Origin: Streptomyces sp. NBRC 109706
GTDB taxonomy: Bacteria > Actinomycetota > Actinomycetes > Streptomycetales > Streptomycetaceae
NCBI RefSeq assembly: GCF_000974485.1
Contig: NZ_BBOM01000006.1
Coordinates: forward strand, 310,001 to 374,000
Length of the DNA stretch: 64,000 bases
Direction of reading: 5' to 3'
The translations under genes and the position numbers were made by a program. Positions 1 to 8,065 of the stretch are shown here, in pieces (the first letter of the stretch is position 1; every line of letters begins with the position of its first letter). The notes beneath the pieces were generated by a model, which worked only from the letters and a program-made list of their open reading frames with translations, was not told where the DNA came from and made no database searches.

Positions 1-1410
1 GCGTTGCCCGGGTGGTTGGGCGGCATGGTGGCGGCTGTCGCTGAGGAGACCCAGACCCCGGTGGACCTGGCCGGTTGTCTGGGGCTGTCGGTGCTGGCCG
101 CCGCTGCCGGTGGTCGGGCCGTGGTGTCGGTGCGTGGTCGGTGGCGCGAGCCGGTCAACCTCTACACCGCCGTCGCGCTCCCGCCCGGCAATCGCAAGAG
201 CGCCGTCTTCTCCTTGATGACCACACCCTTGATGGGTGCCGAGAAGGCTCTGGTGGAATCCTCGACAGCCGCCCGTGCGGAAGCCGAGACGACCGCTCGT
301 CTGGCGAAGGCCGCCGCTGACAAGGCTGCGGCGAAGGCAGCGAACGCCGACCCGGAGACGCGTGATGCCCTGACGGCTGAGGCGATCTCGCTGGCTCAGG
401 CCGCCGAGGACATCAAGGTGCCGGCCAAGCCGCAGCTCGTCGCTGATGATGTGACACCGGAGAACCTGGCCACGCTGCTGGCCGAGCAGGAGGGCCGTCT
501 CGCGGTGCTCTCGCCCGAGGGCGGCATCTTCGACATCATCGCCGGCCGCTACTCCGGCGCCCCCAACATGGAGATCTTCCTCAAGGGCCACGCCGGGGAC
601 ATGGTGCGCGTCAACCGGCAGGGACGCGACGCGCAGTACATCGAACAGCCCGCCGTCACGATGGGCCTCGCGGTCCAACCCGAAGTCCTCGACTCCATCG
701 GCCAGATCAAGGGCGCGGACGGGCGGGGCCTGCTGGCCCGCTTCCTGTACGCGCTGCCTGACTCCCTCGTCGGGCGCCGCAACCTCACCCCCGACCTCAT
801 CCCCGAAGAGGTAGCCGACACCTACACACGCCAGCTCGGGGCCCTGGCCATGGACTTGGCCGGCTGGACCGACCCCGCCATCCTGACGCTCTCCCCCGAG
901 GCCGACGCCGTGATGCTGGCCTACCAGAAGGTCACCGAATCCCGCATCGGCAAGGGCGGCCCACTCGCTCCGATCGTCAAGTGGGCCAGCAAACGCGACG
1001 GCGCCGTCGCCCGCATCGCCGGGCTACTCCACCTCGCCACCCACGGCCAGGACGCCATGCGCCTGCCCATCGACGCGGCCACCATGACCGCCGCCACCGA
1101 GTTGGGCGACTACTTCACCACCCACGCCCTACAGGTATTCGACGCCATGGCCGCCGACCCCGCACACGACGCGGCCCGCCACATCCACACCCACCTCGGA
1201 TCACGACGCACAAACAGCTTCACCAAACGCGAGCTGTTCCGCCAGCTCCCCCGCAGCGAGTTCCCCGCCATGGCCGACCTCGACCCCGCCCTGAACCTCC
1301 TGGAAGAACACGGCTGGATCAGGCGCCAACCCCAGCCGCCCCGCACCGGACGCGGCCGACCCCCCTCCCCCCGCTACGACACCCACCCCCGCTACACCCA
1401 CCCCAGCTGA
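1..1410 (+). CDS. DUF3987 / YfjI-type protein, 5' end cut off by the window
   Basis: The reading frame is open from the first base, so the true start lies upstream; about 469 residues are visible. The N-terminal part has a P-loop-like segment (PPGNRKSA near residue 60), then an Ala/Glu-rich probable coiled coil (about residues 80-135). The C-terminal 80 residues look like a winged helix (THLGSRRTNSFTKRELFRQ). This layout matches the DUF3987/YfjI family, which is common in actinobacterial mobile elements and often lies beside a primase-polymerase; no biochemical function is established for this branch, and a replication role is inference. The stop codon is itself part of the first TGACAGAAA repeat of the following array. 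Its neighbours, an HTH protein and an integrase, place it in an integrated element. Confidence 0.8.
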   Translation, partial: ALPGWLGGMVAAVAEETQTPVDLAGCLGLSVLAAAAGGRAVVSVRGRWREPVNLYTAVALPPGNRKSAVFSLMTTPLMGAEKALVESSTAARAEAETTARLAKAAADKAAAKAANADPETRDALTAEAISLAQAAEDIKVPAKPQLVADDVTPENLATLLAEQEGRLAVLSPEGGIFDIIAGRYSGAPNMEIFLKGHAGDMVRVNRQGRDAQYIEQPAVTMGLAVQPEVLDSIGQIKGADGRGLLARFLYALPDSLVGRRNLTPDLIPEEVADTYTRQLGALAMDLAGWTDPAILTLSPEADAVMLAYQKVTESRIGKGGPLAPIVKWASKRDGAVARIAGLLHLATHGQDAMRLPIDAATMTAATELGDYFTTHALQVFDAMAADPAHDAARHIHTHLGSRRTNSFTKRELFRQLPRSEFPAMADLDPALNLLEEHGWIRRQPQPPRTGRGRPPSPRYDTHPRYTHPS

Positions 1411-1651
1411 CAGAAACCCCAACCCACTGACAGAAAAGACAGAAACCAGCGACACCACCCCTGACCTGCAACTTCACCCCCACAGGCAGGCGCTGACAGA
1501 ACTCCGCGAAAGTCCGACAGAAACCCCACCCCACCGGCAACCACAGCCAGGGCCCGCTTTCTGTCGGACTTCCCGAACTTTCTGTCACACACCCCCACGC
1601 CAACAAAACCACAGGTCAAGGCCACATCCACGACTTCTGTCATTTCTGTCA
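1408..1651. repeat. Array of nine TGACAGAA-type repeats with inverted symmetry
   Basis: Five copies run left to right (at 1408, 1428, 1437, 1494 and 1515) and four are inverted (TTTCTGTC-type at 1558, 1579, 1635 and 1643), facing each other about a centre near 1540. The two innermost copies belong to a perfect 14-base inverted repeat, AAGTCCGACAGAAA at 1510-1523 and its complement at 1558-1571. No convincing gene occupies the spacer up to the HTH gene at 1717. Such symmetry suggests a protein-binding site, either an iteron-type replication or transfer site or an operator for the adjacent HTH protein. Function is inferred. Confidence 0.75.
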
Positions 1652-1716
1652 ACGCCAGACGAATAAACGAGAGCCACGTCCACAGCCAACACCGCCTCCC
1701 CCGAGGAGAAGTGACC

Positions 1717-1908
1717 ATGCCCCCCGAGCGCATGATGCTCACGCTGCCCGAGGTACTTGCCGAGATCCGTGTGAGCCGAGCCGCCTTCTACCGAATGCGA
1801 GCGCGGGGACGAGCCCCCGTGCTGATCAAGCTGGCCAACGGCCACATCCGTTGCCGGCGCGCGGACCTTGACGCGTGGTGGAACGAGCAGGGGAACGCCG
1901 CCGCCTGA
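1717..1908 (+). CDS. Small helix-turn-helix, excisionase-like DNA-binding protein
   Basis: This 63-residue protein has the fold signature of MerR/excisionase-type helix-turn-helix proteins: LTLPEVLAEIRVSRAAFYRM followed by a basic wing ending in RCRRADLDAWW. I chose the ATG because the GAGGAG ribosome-binding site at 1703-1708 lies 8 bases upstream of it; the GTG six bases earlier is too close. It sits immediately upstream of the integrase in the same direction, the usual place for a recombination directionality factor (Xis). It may instead, or also, bind the repeat array just upstream. Excisionase activity is inferred from context. Confidence 0.8.
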   Translation: MPPERMMLTLPEVLAEIRVSRAAFYRMRARGRAPVLIKLANGHIRCRRADLDAWWNEQGNAAA

Positions 1909-1936
1909 CAACGACCAATAACGAACCAGTCCCACC

Positions 1937-1966
1937 GGGGCGCGTGCCGATATCGGCACGCGCCCC
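1937..1966. promoter_or_regulatory. Perfect 30-bp palindrome between HTH gene and integrase
   Basis: The half-site GGGGCGCGTGCCGAT is followed directly by its exact reverse complement with no loop. It lies 28 bases after the HTH stop and 22 bases before the integrase start. It could be a terminator stem limiting read-through into the integrase, or an operator. There is no T-run, which slightly favours a regulatory role. Confidence 0.5.
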
Positions 1967-1988
1967 TTCCCTTGCCTTGAGGAGCACG

Positions 1989-3383
1989 TTGCTTACCTAC
2001 GACGTTCGCATTTGGGGAATCAGGCAGCGACAGAGTAAGTCCGCTCCATATCAGCTGCGATGGATTGTTGGAGGGGAAAAACAGCAACAGCCCTTCCAGA
2101 CATGGACCCAAGCTGATGGCCGACGATCCGAGCTGATGTCCGCTCTCCGAACAGGGCAGCAATTCGATACGGAGACCGGGCTTCCAGCCAACGAGCTTCG
2201 GGAAAAGAACTCCCCCACCTGGTACGCGCACACATGCGACTACGTGGTGATGAAGTGGCCCGGGGCGTCCGGAAAGCAACGCGCCAGTATCGCCGAATCG
2301 CTGGCAGTAGTGACGGTCGGACTGATTGACAGGCGTAAACGTGGAGCGCCAGCGGCCGACGTGTTGCGCCGCGCTCTCCAGCAGTGGGCCTACCAATGCC
2401 GGCGCGATGAGAGCGGAGAGTTGGTGAACCGGCTGACGGTGGAGCATCCGCCGGACGAGGAGGCGTCCGCGCTGGCATGGGTCGCGAAGCATTCCGTCAA
2501 GGCCATCGAGCTGGCCGACACAACGAAAACACGGCAGGCGCTGACGGCCCTTTCGCTTCGACTTGATGGGAGACCCGCTGCGGAGAACACCTTCCGCCGA
2601 AAGCGCGCAGTCTTCAGCAATGCGCTTCGCTATGCCGTGGAAAAGGGCGTGTTGCAGGGCAATCCACTGAGCCGCATCGACTGGGCACCACCACCGACGG
2701 ATGACGAGGTGGATTTCCAGTATGTTCCGAGTCCGCAGCAGGTGAAAAGGTTGGTGCGCGCGGTCGCCGGGGATGGCCCGCGTGGTGAGCATCTGGAAGC
2801 GTTCTTTGGGTGCCTGTATTTCGCGGCCATGAGGCCGTCCGAGGTGGCCGACCTGAAGAGGGACAACTGTCGTCTTCCGAGGGAAGGGTGGGGCGAACTG
2901 CTGCTTCGAGGGAGCCGCCCCGAGGTGGGCTCTGGCTGGACCGATGACGGCGCCTCCTTCGAAGCGCGGGCGCTCAAGCGGCGTGCCCGGAAGACGACCC
3001 GGCCCGTCCCGATCCCCCCCGCCCTCGTTGGTCTGCTGCGGCGCCACCTCGACCGGTACGGGACGGCGCCGGACGGCCGGCTCTTCCGGGCCGTCAACAG
3101 CGGCCGGGTGCGGTCCACCGAGTACACCGAGATCTGGAAGCGCGCGAGGAAGCGGGCGCTGGCCCCAGAGGACGTGGCCTCACCCTTGGCTGACGTGCCC
3201 TACTCGCTGCGCCACGCGGGCGTCTCGGGCTGGATCAAGGCCGGGGTCGACCCCACCGAGGTGGCCCGCCGTGCTGGCCACAGTCCGGCGGTGCTCTGGC
3301 GGTTCTACGCGAAGATCCTTCGCGGCGGGCAGAGCCAGGCCAACGCGCTGATCGAGGCCCACCTGGGCGACGAGGAGGGCTGA
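1989..3383 (+). CDS. Tyrosine recombinase / phage-type integrase
   Basis: This 464-residue tyrosine recombinase would catalyse site-specific integration and excision of the element. The C-terminal catalytic domain shows the first arginine in AAMRPSEVADLKR, the H-x-x-R-type box in YSLRHAGVS, and the late His with the nucleophilic Tyr in AGHSPAVLWRFYAK. The N-terminal arm-binding and core domains (LTYDVRIWGIRQR onward) match the integrases of actinomycete integrative elements. I chose the TTG at 1989: it has GAGGAG at 1979-1984 and the family's usual N-terminus begins LTYDV; the open frame extends further upstream without a better start. The gene ends 134 bases from the 3' end of tRNA-Ser, the likely attachment site. 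Confidence 0.92.
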   Translation: MLTYDVRIWGIRQRQSKSAPYQLRWIVGGEKQQQPFQTWTQADGRRSELMSALRTGQQFDTETGLPANELREKNSPTWYAHTCDYVVMKWPGASGKQRASIAESLAVVTVGLIDRRKRGAPAADVLRRALQQWAYQCRRDESGELVNRLTVEHPPDEEASALAWVAKHSVKAIELADTTKTRQALTALSLRLDGRPAAENTFRRKRAVFSNALRYAVEKGVLQGNPLSRIDWAPPPTDDEVDFQYVPSPQQVKRLVRAVAGDGPRGEHLEAFFGCLYFAAMRPSEVADLKRDNCRLPREGWGELLLRGSRPEVGSGWTDDGASFEARALKRRARKTTRPVPIPPALVGLLRRHLDRYGTAPDGRLFRAVNSGRVRSTEYTEIWKRARKRALAPEDVASPLADVPYSLRHAGVSGWIKAGVDPTEVARRAGHSPAVLWRFYAKILRGGQSQANALIEAHLGDEEG

Positions 3384-3462
3384 CAGTCTGGCCACAGGTT
3401 GGCCGTACACGCTGATCAACAGTGAGACAGCGTGAGACACGCACCCACTCTCCGTAGACGAA

Positions 3463-3494
3463 AGAGCGGCCCCCGGGGGGCCGGGGGCCGCTCT
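3463..3494. terminator. Rho-independent terminator hairpin
   Basis: A perfect 14-base stem (AGAGCGGCCCCCGG and its complement) with a GGGG loop lies between the converging integrase and tRNA-Ser transcripts. It is followed by TTCGT on the minus strand, so it can stop tRNA-Ser transcription and probably also integrase read-through. Confidence 0.75.
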
Positions 3495-3517
3495 GACCTG
3501 CTGTTTCGCTGTTCCTG

Positions 3518-3605
3518 CGGAGGCTGTGGGATTTGAACCCACGGTGACGGGTTACGCCACGACGGTTTTCAAGACCGTTCCCTTAGGCCGCTCGGGCAAG
3601 CCTCC
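3518..3605 (-). tRNA. tRNA-Ser (anticodon TGA)
   Basis: Read on the minus strand it starts GGAGGCTTGCCCGAG and ends GGTTCAAATCCCACAGCCTCC plus discriminator G. Acceptor, anticodon (ACGGT/ACCGT around CTTGAAA) and T stems pair, and there is a long class II variable arm. The anticodon loop gives TGA. CCA is not encoded. The 3' half points at the integrase, so this gene is the probable integration target of the element. Confidence 0.95.
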
Positions 3606-3648
3606 CGACGCGTCGGTCGCCCAACGCACTCGGACAGCCTAGCGGTTG

Positions 3649-5229
3649 TCACTGCTCTCCCACGCGTTCGCCGAGGACGATGGTGGTGGTGTTCTCGTTT
3701 CCGTCGCGGACGTAGGTGACCTCCACCGATTCGCCCGGCTCATGGGTCCAGATCTGGCTGATCAGGGTGGGGCCGCTGTCGATGGCGCGACCGCCGAAGG
3801 CGGTGATCACATCGCCCGGCCGCAGCCCGGCCTCGGCCGCGGGGCCGCCCGGGGTCACCGGATCGCTGTTGTCGTTGGTGGCCTCGACGATCTTGGCGCC
3901 CTCCTGGCCCGTGGCGCCGTTGTCCACCGAGGCGCCGATGATCGGATAGACCGCCTCGCCGTGCTCCATCAGATCGGCGGCGACCCGGGTGGCCTGGTTG
4001 ATCGGGATGGCGAAGCCGAGGCCGACGCTGCCCGCCTCGCCGCCGAAACCGCCCGTGGTGGACCGGATCGCGGAGTTCACGCCGATCACCTGGCCCTCGG
4101 CGTTGAGCAGCGGGCCGCCGGAGTTGCCCGGGTTGATCGAGGCGTCCGTCTGCAGCGCGTTCATATAGGAGGCGTTGCCGCTCTGGCCGTCGCTGGAGGC
4201 CACCGGCCGGTCCTTCGCGCTGACGATGCCGGTGGTGACCGTGCCGGAGAGGCCGAACGGGGCGCCGATCGCGATGGTGGCGTCGCCGACGGCGACCTGC
4301 TCGGAGTCGCCCAGCGGCAGCGGCACCAGCTCCCGGTCCTCCGCGTCGATCAGCCGCATCACGGCGACGTCGTAGCCCTCGGCGCGGCCGACCACCTCGG
4401 CGTCGTAGCGCTGGCCGTCGGAGAAGGTGACCGAGAGGTCGCCGCCGTCCGCGGCGGCCGCCACCACATGGTTGTTGGTCATGATGTGGCCGGCCTCGTC
4501 GTATACGAAGCCGGTGCCGCCGGCGGACTCGGCGCCGTTGGCCGCCTCGATGGTGACCACGCTGGGCAGTGCCGTCTCCGCTATGCCGGCGACCGACTCG
4601 GGCGGCCTGGCGACCGAGTCTCCGTTGGAGGTGTTGACCTGGGACGAGGCGCTGTCGTTGCTCTCGTCCGCGACCCAGTACCCCACGCCGCCGCCGATGC
4701 CGCCGGCCACCAGGGTGGCTGCCACGACGCCGACCAGCAGCCCGTTGACCCGGCGCTTGCGCGGCGGGGGCGGCGGCGGGAAGGCCCAGGAGCCGGTGCC
4801 CTGCGGCGGGGCGCCGCCGTAGCCGGGGCCGGCGGGATAGCCGCCCGCAGCGGCGGCACCGCCGGCACCACCGCTCGGGACCCCGGCCGCGCCGGCCGGC
4901 GCCGGCCCGGGCGCCTGTGCCGAGGAGCCGAGCACCCGGGTGGCCGGATCGGGGGCGACCGGTGGCGGGGTCGGGGCCGAGGAACCGAGCATCCGGGTGG
5001 GCGGATCGGGCGCGACCTGGCCCGTGTGGGAGGAGGCGCCGGGAGAGGCGGGAGGCCCGGACTGCGGTGCGTAGGGAGAAGGAGAAGGCGGGGGCCCGGG
5101 AGGCGCCGCGGAAGCGGCGGCGGGTGGGGGGGACGCCGGGGGCGGAACCGCCGGGCGGCCCGTCGTCTCCGGCGACGCACCGTCCGCCGGCCCGTCCGGC
5201 CTGCCGGAGCCTTCGTGCTCGGTGCTCAC
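3649..5229 (-). CDS. HtrA/DegP-like membrane-anchored serine protease with PDZ domain
   Basis: This 526-residue protein is a trypsin-like envelope quality-control protease. A Pro/Gly-rich cytoplasmic N-terminus of about 155 residues precedes one membrane segment (about 161-187). The protease domain carries the catalytic triad H254 (TNNHVV), D287 (YDVAVM) and S370 (NPGNSGGPL). A PDZ domain (about 420-515, AGLRPGDVITAFGG) completes the usual HtrA order. The N-terminus holds two copies of an APDPxTRxLGSSA motif, around residues 73-84 and 92-104. I chose the GTG at 5229 because AGGAG lies 6 bases upstream. The start region is tandemly duplicated just upstream (see repeat). Confidence 0.93.
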   Translation of the reverse strand: MSTEHEGSGRPDGPADGASPETTGRPAVPPPASPPPAAASAAPPGPPPSPSPYAPQSGPPASPGASSHTGQVAPDPPTRMLGSSAPTPPPVAPDPATRVLGSSAQAPGPAPAGAAGVPSGGAGGAAAAGGYPAGPGYGGAPPQGTGSWAFPPPPPPRKRRVNGLLVGVVAATLVAGGIGGGVGYWVADESNDSASSQVNTSNGDSVARPPESVAGIAETALPSVVTIEAANGAESAGGTGFVYDEAGHIMTNNHVVAAAADGGDLSVTFSDGQRYDAEVVGRAEGYDVAVMRLIDAEDRELVPLPLGDSEQVAVGDATIAIGAPFGLSGTVTTGIVSAKDRPVASSDGQSGNASYMNALQTDASINPGNSGGPLLNAEGQVIGVNSAIRSTTGGFGGEAGSVGLGFAIPINQATRVAADLMEHGEAVYPIIGASVDNGATGQEGAKIVEATNDNSDPVTPGGPAAEAGLRPGDVITAFGGRAIDSGPTLISQIWTHEPGESVEVTYVRDGNENTTTIVLGERVGEQ

Positions 5230-5393
5230 TGCTCACTCCTCAGGGCGTTTGTCGGAACGCGGTTCGCCTGCTCGGTCGGCGTCTGCTCAATCTCCGGCGA
5301 CGCACCGTCCGCCGGCCCGTCCAGCGTGCCGGGACCTTTGTGCTCGGTGCTCACTGCTCACTCCTCAGGGCGTCTGTCGGAACGCGGTCGCCC
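5166..5393. repeat. Imperfect tandem duplication (period 125 bp) of the protease 5' end
   Basis: The first copy begins at 5166 and the second at 5291, each about 103 bases long and differing at a few positions. Each contains the same RBS, GTG start and first roughly 20 codons of the HtrA-like gene, plus upstream sequence. The period is not a multiple of three, so the upstream copy reads in another frame relative to the protease. Confidence 0.85.
5226..5354 (-). CDS. Short ORF from the duplicated protease start, coupled to it
   Basis: The upstream duplicate keeps AGGAG and a GTG start and encodes a 42-residue peptide that begins like the protease (MSTEHKGPG) and ends ALRSEQ. Its TGA overlaps the protease GTG as GTGA, so translation may be coupled. 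It is probably a by-product of the duplication rather than an independent gene. Whether it is translated cannot be told from sequence. Confidence 0.4.
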   Translation of the reverse strand: MSTEHKGPGTLDGPADGASPEIEQTPTEQANRVPTNALRSEQ

Positions 5394-5544
5394 GGTGGGT
5401 CGGCGCCGGTGGGGTCGGCGCCCGGTCGATCAGCGTTCGGGGGCACTCCTGCCCACATCTCGGAGTCTTGCCCATGCCCCGTCAGACGGGCGTAAATGTC
5501 GCGCGGCCGGCGACCGCGTCCACCGTTCGCCCCACCATGACACC

Positions 5545-6366
5545 ATGGCGCGGGTGACTCCCGACCGCCGCCGCATCGCCGTGATCGCCCATCGGGGCGC
5601 CTCGGAGGAGGCGCCCGAGCACAGCCTCGCCGCCTATCGCAGGGCCATCGAGGACGGGGCACAGGGTCTTGAGTGCGACGTCCGGCTGACCGCCGACGGG
5701 CATCTGGTCTGTGTGCACGACCGCCGGGTCAACCGCACGTCGAACGGCCGGGGGGCGGTGTCGGCGCTGGAGCTGGCGGAGTTGGCCGAGCTGGACTTCG
5801 CCGCCAGGAGCGGGGACACGGCGGGGGCGCGGGACGGCCTGGAGGCGCCGGATGTCGCCGATCCGGAGCGCAGTTCGGTGCTCACCCTGGAGCGGCTGTT
5901 GCGGCTGGTGGCGGAGGCGGACCGGCCGGTTGACCTGGCGATCGAGACCAAGCACCCCACCCGCTGGGCCGGGCAGGTGGAGGAGCGGCTGCTGGCCCTG
6001 CTGGACCGGCATCCGGTGCCGGGCGAGGTGCGGGTGATGAGCTTCTCGGCGCGTTCGCTCCAGCGGGTGCACCGGGCGGCGCCGGCGCTGCGCACGGTCT
6101 TTCTGATGCACTTCGCGCTGCCCAGGCACCGGGCGGGCCGGCTGCCGACCGGGGTCGGCATCGCGGGCCCGAGCGTGCGGATGCTGCGCCGCGATCCCGG
6201 CTATGTGGAGCGGGCCAGGCGCGCCGGCCATCAGGTGCATGTCTGGACGGTGGACGAGCCGGCGGATGTCGCCCTCTGTGTGGAACTGGGCGTTGATGCG
6301 CTGATCACCAACCGCCCGCGCACGGTGCGTGAGCAATTGCGGGATCTCAACGCTGGCTTGGATTAA
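5545..6366 (+). CDS. Glycerophosphodiester phosphodiesterase (GDPD/UgpQ family)
   Basis: This 273-residue enzyme would hydrolyse glycerophosphodiesters to glycerol-3-phosphate and an alcohol. It shows the GDPD signature: the catalytic His in IAHRGASEEAPEH, the metal-binding Glu and Asp in LECDVRLTADGH, and the second His in CVHDRRVNRTSNG. The usual Asn in the PEN motif after HRG is replaced here by His (PEH). The end has the family pattern VHVWTVDEPADVALCVELGVDALITNRP. No signal peptide is visible, so it is cytoplasmic. The ATG at 5545 is chosen by homology to the family N-terminus; no strong RBS is visible. It is divergent from the protease. Confidence 0.9.
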   Translation: MARVTPDRRRIAVIAHRGASEEAPEHSLAAYRRAIEDGAQGLECDVRLTADGHLVCVHDRRVNRTSNGRGAVSALELAELAELDFAARSGDTAGARDGLEAPDVADPERSSVLTLERLLRLVAEADRPVDLAIETKHPTRWAGQVEERLLALLDRHPVPGEVRVMSFSARSLQRVHRAAPALRTVFLMHFALPRHRAGRLPTGVGIAGPSVRMLRRDPGYVERARRAGHQVHVWTVDEPADVALCVELGVDALITNRPRTVREQLRDLNAGLD

Positions 6367-6517
6367 ACCTGATCATTCGTTCTTACCCCGTGTGCCCCGG
6401 CGCATTCGCTTCGTATCCGATCATTACGAGTACGTCAACGGATGTCGCATGGCCGGTTTCCACCCTGTTCTCTCAGGGCATCGATCCTGTGGCGTGGGGC
6501 AAAAGGAGGTCTCGGGG

Positions 6518-6952
6518 GTGGCGTTCGTGGTCACACAGCACGTGCCAAGGACGTCGTCAATGACGGTGCTCCATGGCCCCAGTGGCGTGGGGATCGCACG
6601 ACGGCGATTGCGCTCGGAATTGCAAGGTAATGGCGCGTCAGAAACGATCATCGACGATGCGATGTTGATCCTTTCTGAGCTGCTCAGTAATTCCTACCGT
6701 CACGCACGGCCATTGGACGGTGGACAACTCATTCGGGCGGACTGGCATCAGGATTCGGATGGCTCGCTCACCATTTCCGTCACCGACGGTGGCGGGCCGA
6801 CCAGGCCCCGGCTCAGTTCGCCCTCGATCAGCGCCAGGGGCGGCCGGGGGCTGACGATCATCACCTCGCTCTGCCGGTCCTGGGGCGTGCGGGAGGCCCC
6901 GGCGGGAAGCGCTGTCACGGTCTGGGCGATCCTCCAGGCGTCGGGCGGCTAG
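6518..6952 (+). CDS. ATP-binding anti-sigma-type regulatory protein (HATPase_c_2)
   Basis: This 144-residue protein has the GHKL ATPase layout of RsbW/SpoIIAB-like switch proteins: an N-box in AMLILSELLSNSYRHA and a G1-like box in VTDGGGPTRP, with a glycine-rich RGGRGLTIITSL segment. Streptomycetes encode many such single-domain kinases, which act on anti-sigma antagonists or unknown partners. The GTG at 6518 is preceded by a very strong AAGGAGG site 8 bases upstream, which decides the start although the frame is open further upstream. The partner is not identifiable from the window. Confidence 0.85.
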   Translation: MAFVVTQHVPRTSSMTVLHGPSGVGIARRRLRSELQGNGASETIIDDAMLILSELLSNSYRHARPLDGGQLIRADWHQDSDGSLTISVTDGGGPTRPRLSSPSISARGGRGLTIITSLCRSWGVREAPAGSAVTVWAILQASGG

Positions 6953-7000
6953 GCTCGCCGAACCACCCGGAGCCGAACCCACGCAGGAGAACCGTTCGTC

Positions 7001-7978
7001 ATGGCGAAGAAGCGTCGCCCCCGCAACCAGAACACCACCGCGACCAGGCCGGGGGCCGACGCCGGCGAGATCCCCGTGGTCGGCGCCAGGGAGCCCTGTC
7101 CCTGTGGCTCGGGCCGCCGCTACAAGGCGTGTCACGGCCGGGCCGCCGCCCAGGCCGCCACCGAGCTGGTCCGCCGCCCGTTCGAGGGCCTGGCCGGCGA
7201 ATGCGACTGGGTCGCCCTCCGCGAGCTGGTCCCGGCGGCCACGGTCCCGCTGACTCTTCGCGACGGAACGCCGGCCGATGTGCCCTCCGTCACCCTGGGC
7301 ACCGTGCTCCCCATGGCCTGGCCCGCGCTCCGCAGGGACGACGGCTCGGTGCTGCTCGGCCTCCAGAACGACACCGCGACCGGCGACCTCAGCCGCGATC
7401 TGGCCGATGTGCTGAGCCGCGCGCTCACCACCGAGCCCGGCAATCCGGTGGCCGCCGAGCGCACCGGCGGCGACGGCCCCCGGCTCCAGGACCTGCTCGC
7501 CCCCGACGCGCCCTTCGTTCCCGAGGTGCACGAAGGCTTCCAGTTCTGGCTGGACGACGCCTCCGCCGCGACCCCGGAGGTGGCGGCCTCCCTGGAGCGC
7601 GCCAACGAGGCCGCGACGCCCACCGCCCGACTGACCGGCGTGGACGCGGCGTACTGGTGCAGGACCCCGGATCGCAACCATCTGCGCTGGGTCATGGACC
7701 ACCCCGAGGAGGCGCTGCTGGACGCGCTGGCCCGACTGCACGCGGCCGGCGCCTCCTCGCTCGGCGACGAGACCCGGCTGGTCGGTTCGTTCCGGGCGCA
7801 CGGGCTGACGGTTCCGGTGTGGGATCTGCCCAGCGCGATGAGCGCGGAGCAGTGCGAAAAGCCGGCCGCCTCGTTCGGCGAACGACTCGCCGAGGCACTG
7901 GCCGACGCAACGCCGCTGTCGGCGGACGAAAGGCGCGCGCGCAGCGGTCTCACCAATCGTCAGATCACTCTGAACTGA
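7001..7978 (+). CDS. DUF5926 protein with N-terminal SEC-C zinc motif
   Basis: This 325-residue protein starts with a basic tail (MAKKRRPRNQ), followed around residues 30-45 by a SEC-C motif (REPCPCGSGRRYKACHG) in which three Cys and one His can bind zinc. The rest matches the actinobacterial DUF5926 family, whose function is unknown. SEC-C motifs elsewhere bind zinc and mediate protein contacts, as in SecA. An AGGAGA site precedes the ATG. It appears to be a single-gene unit. Confidence 0.88.
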   Translation: MAKKRRPRNQNTTATRPGADAGEIPVVGAREPCPCGSGRRYKACHGRAAAQAATELVRRPFEGLAGECDWVALRELVPAATVPLTLRDGTPADVPSVTLGTVLPMAWPALRRDDGSVLLGLQNDTATGDLSRDLADVLSRALTTEPGNPVAAERTGGDGPRLQDLLAPDAPFVPEVHEGFQFWLDDASAATPEVAASLERANEAATPTARLTGVDAAYWCRTPDRNHLRWVMDHPEEALLDALARLHAAGASSLGDETRLVGSFRAHGLTVPVWDLPSAMSAEQCEKPAASFGERLAEALADATPLSADERRARSGLTNRQITLN

Positions 7979-8065
7979 CGCCCGACGGCACGCCCGGACG
8001 AGTGATTCCAGTCACAACTCGCCCCGCATTTCGGGAGTTAGGCGCGGTGCCGGCCGACGTGGGAT

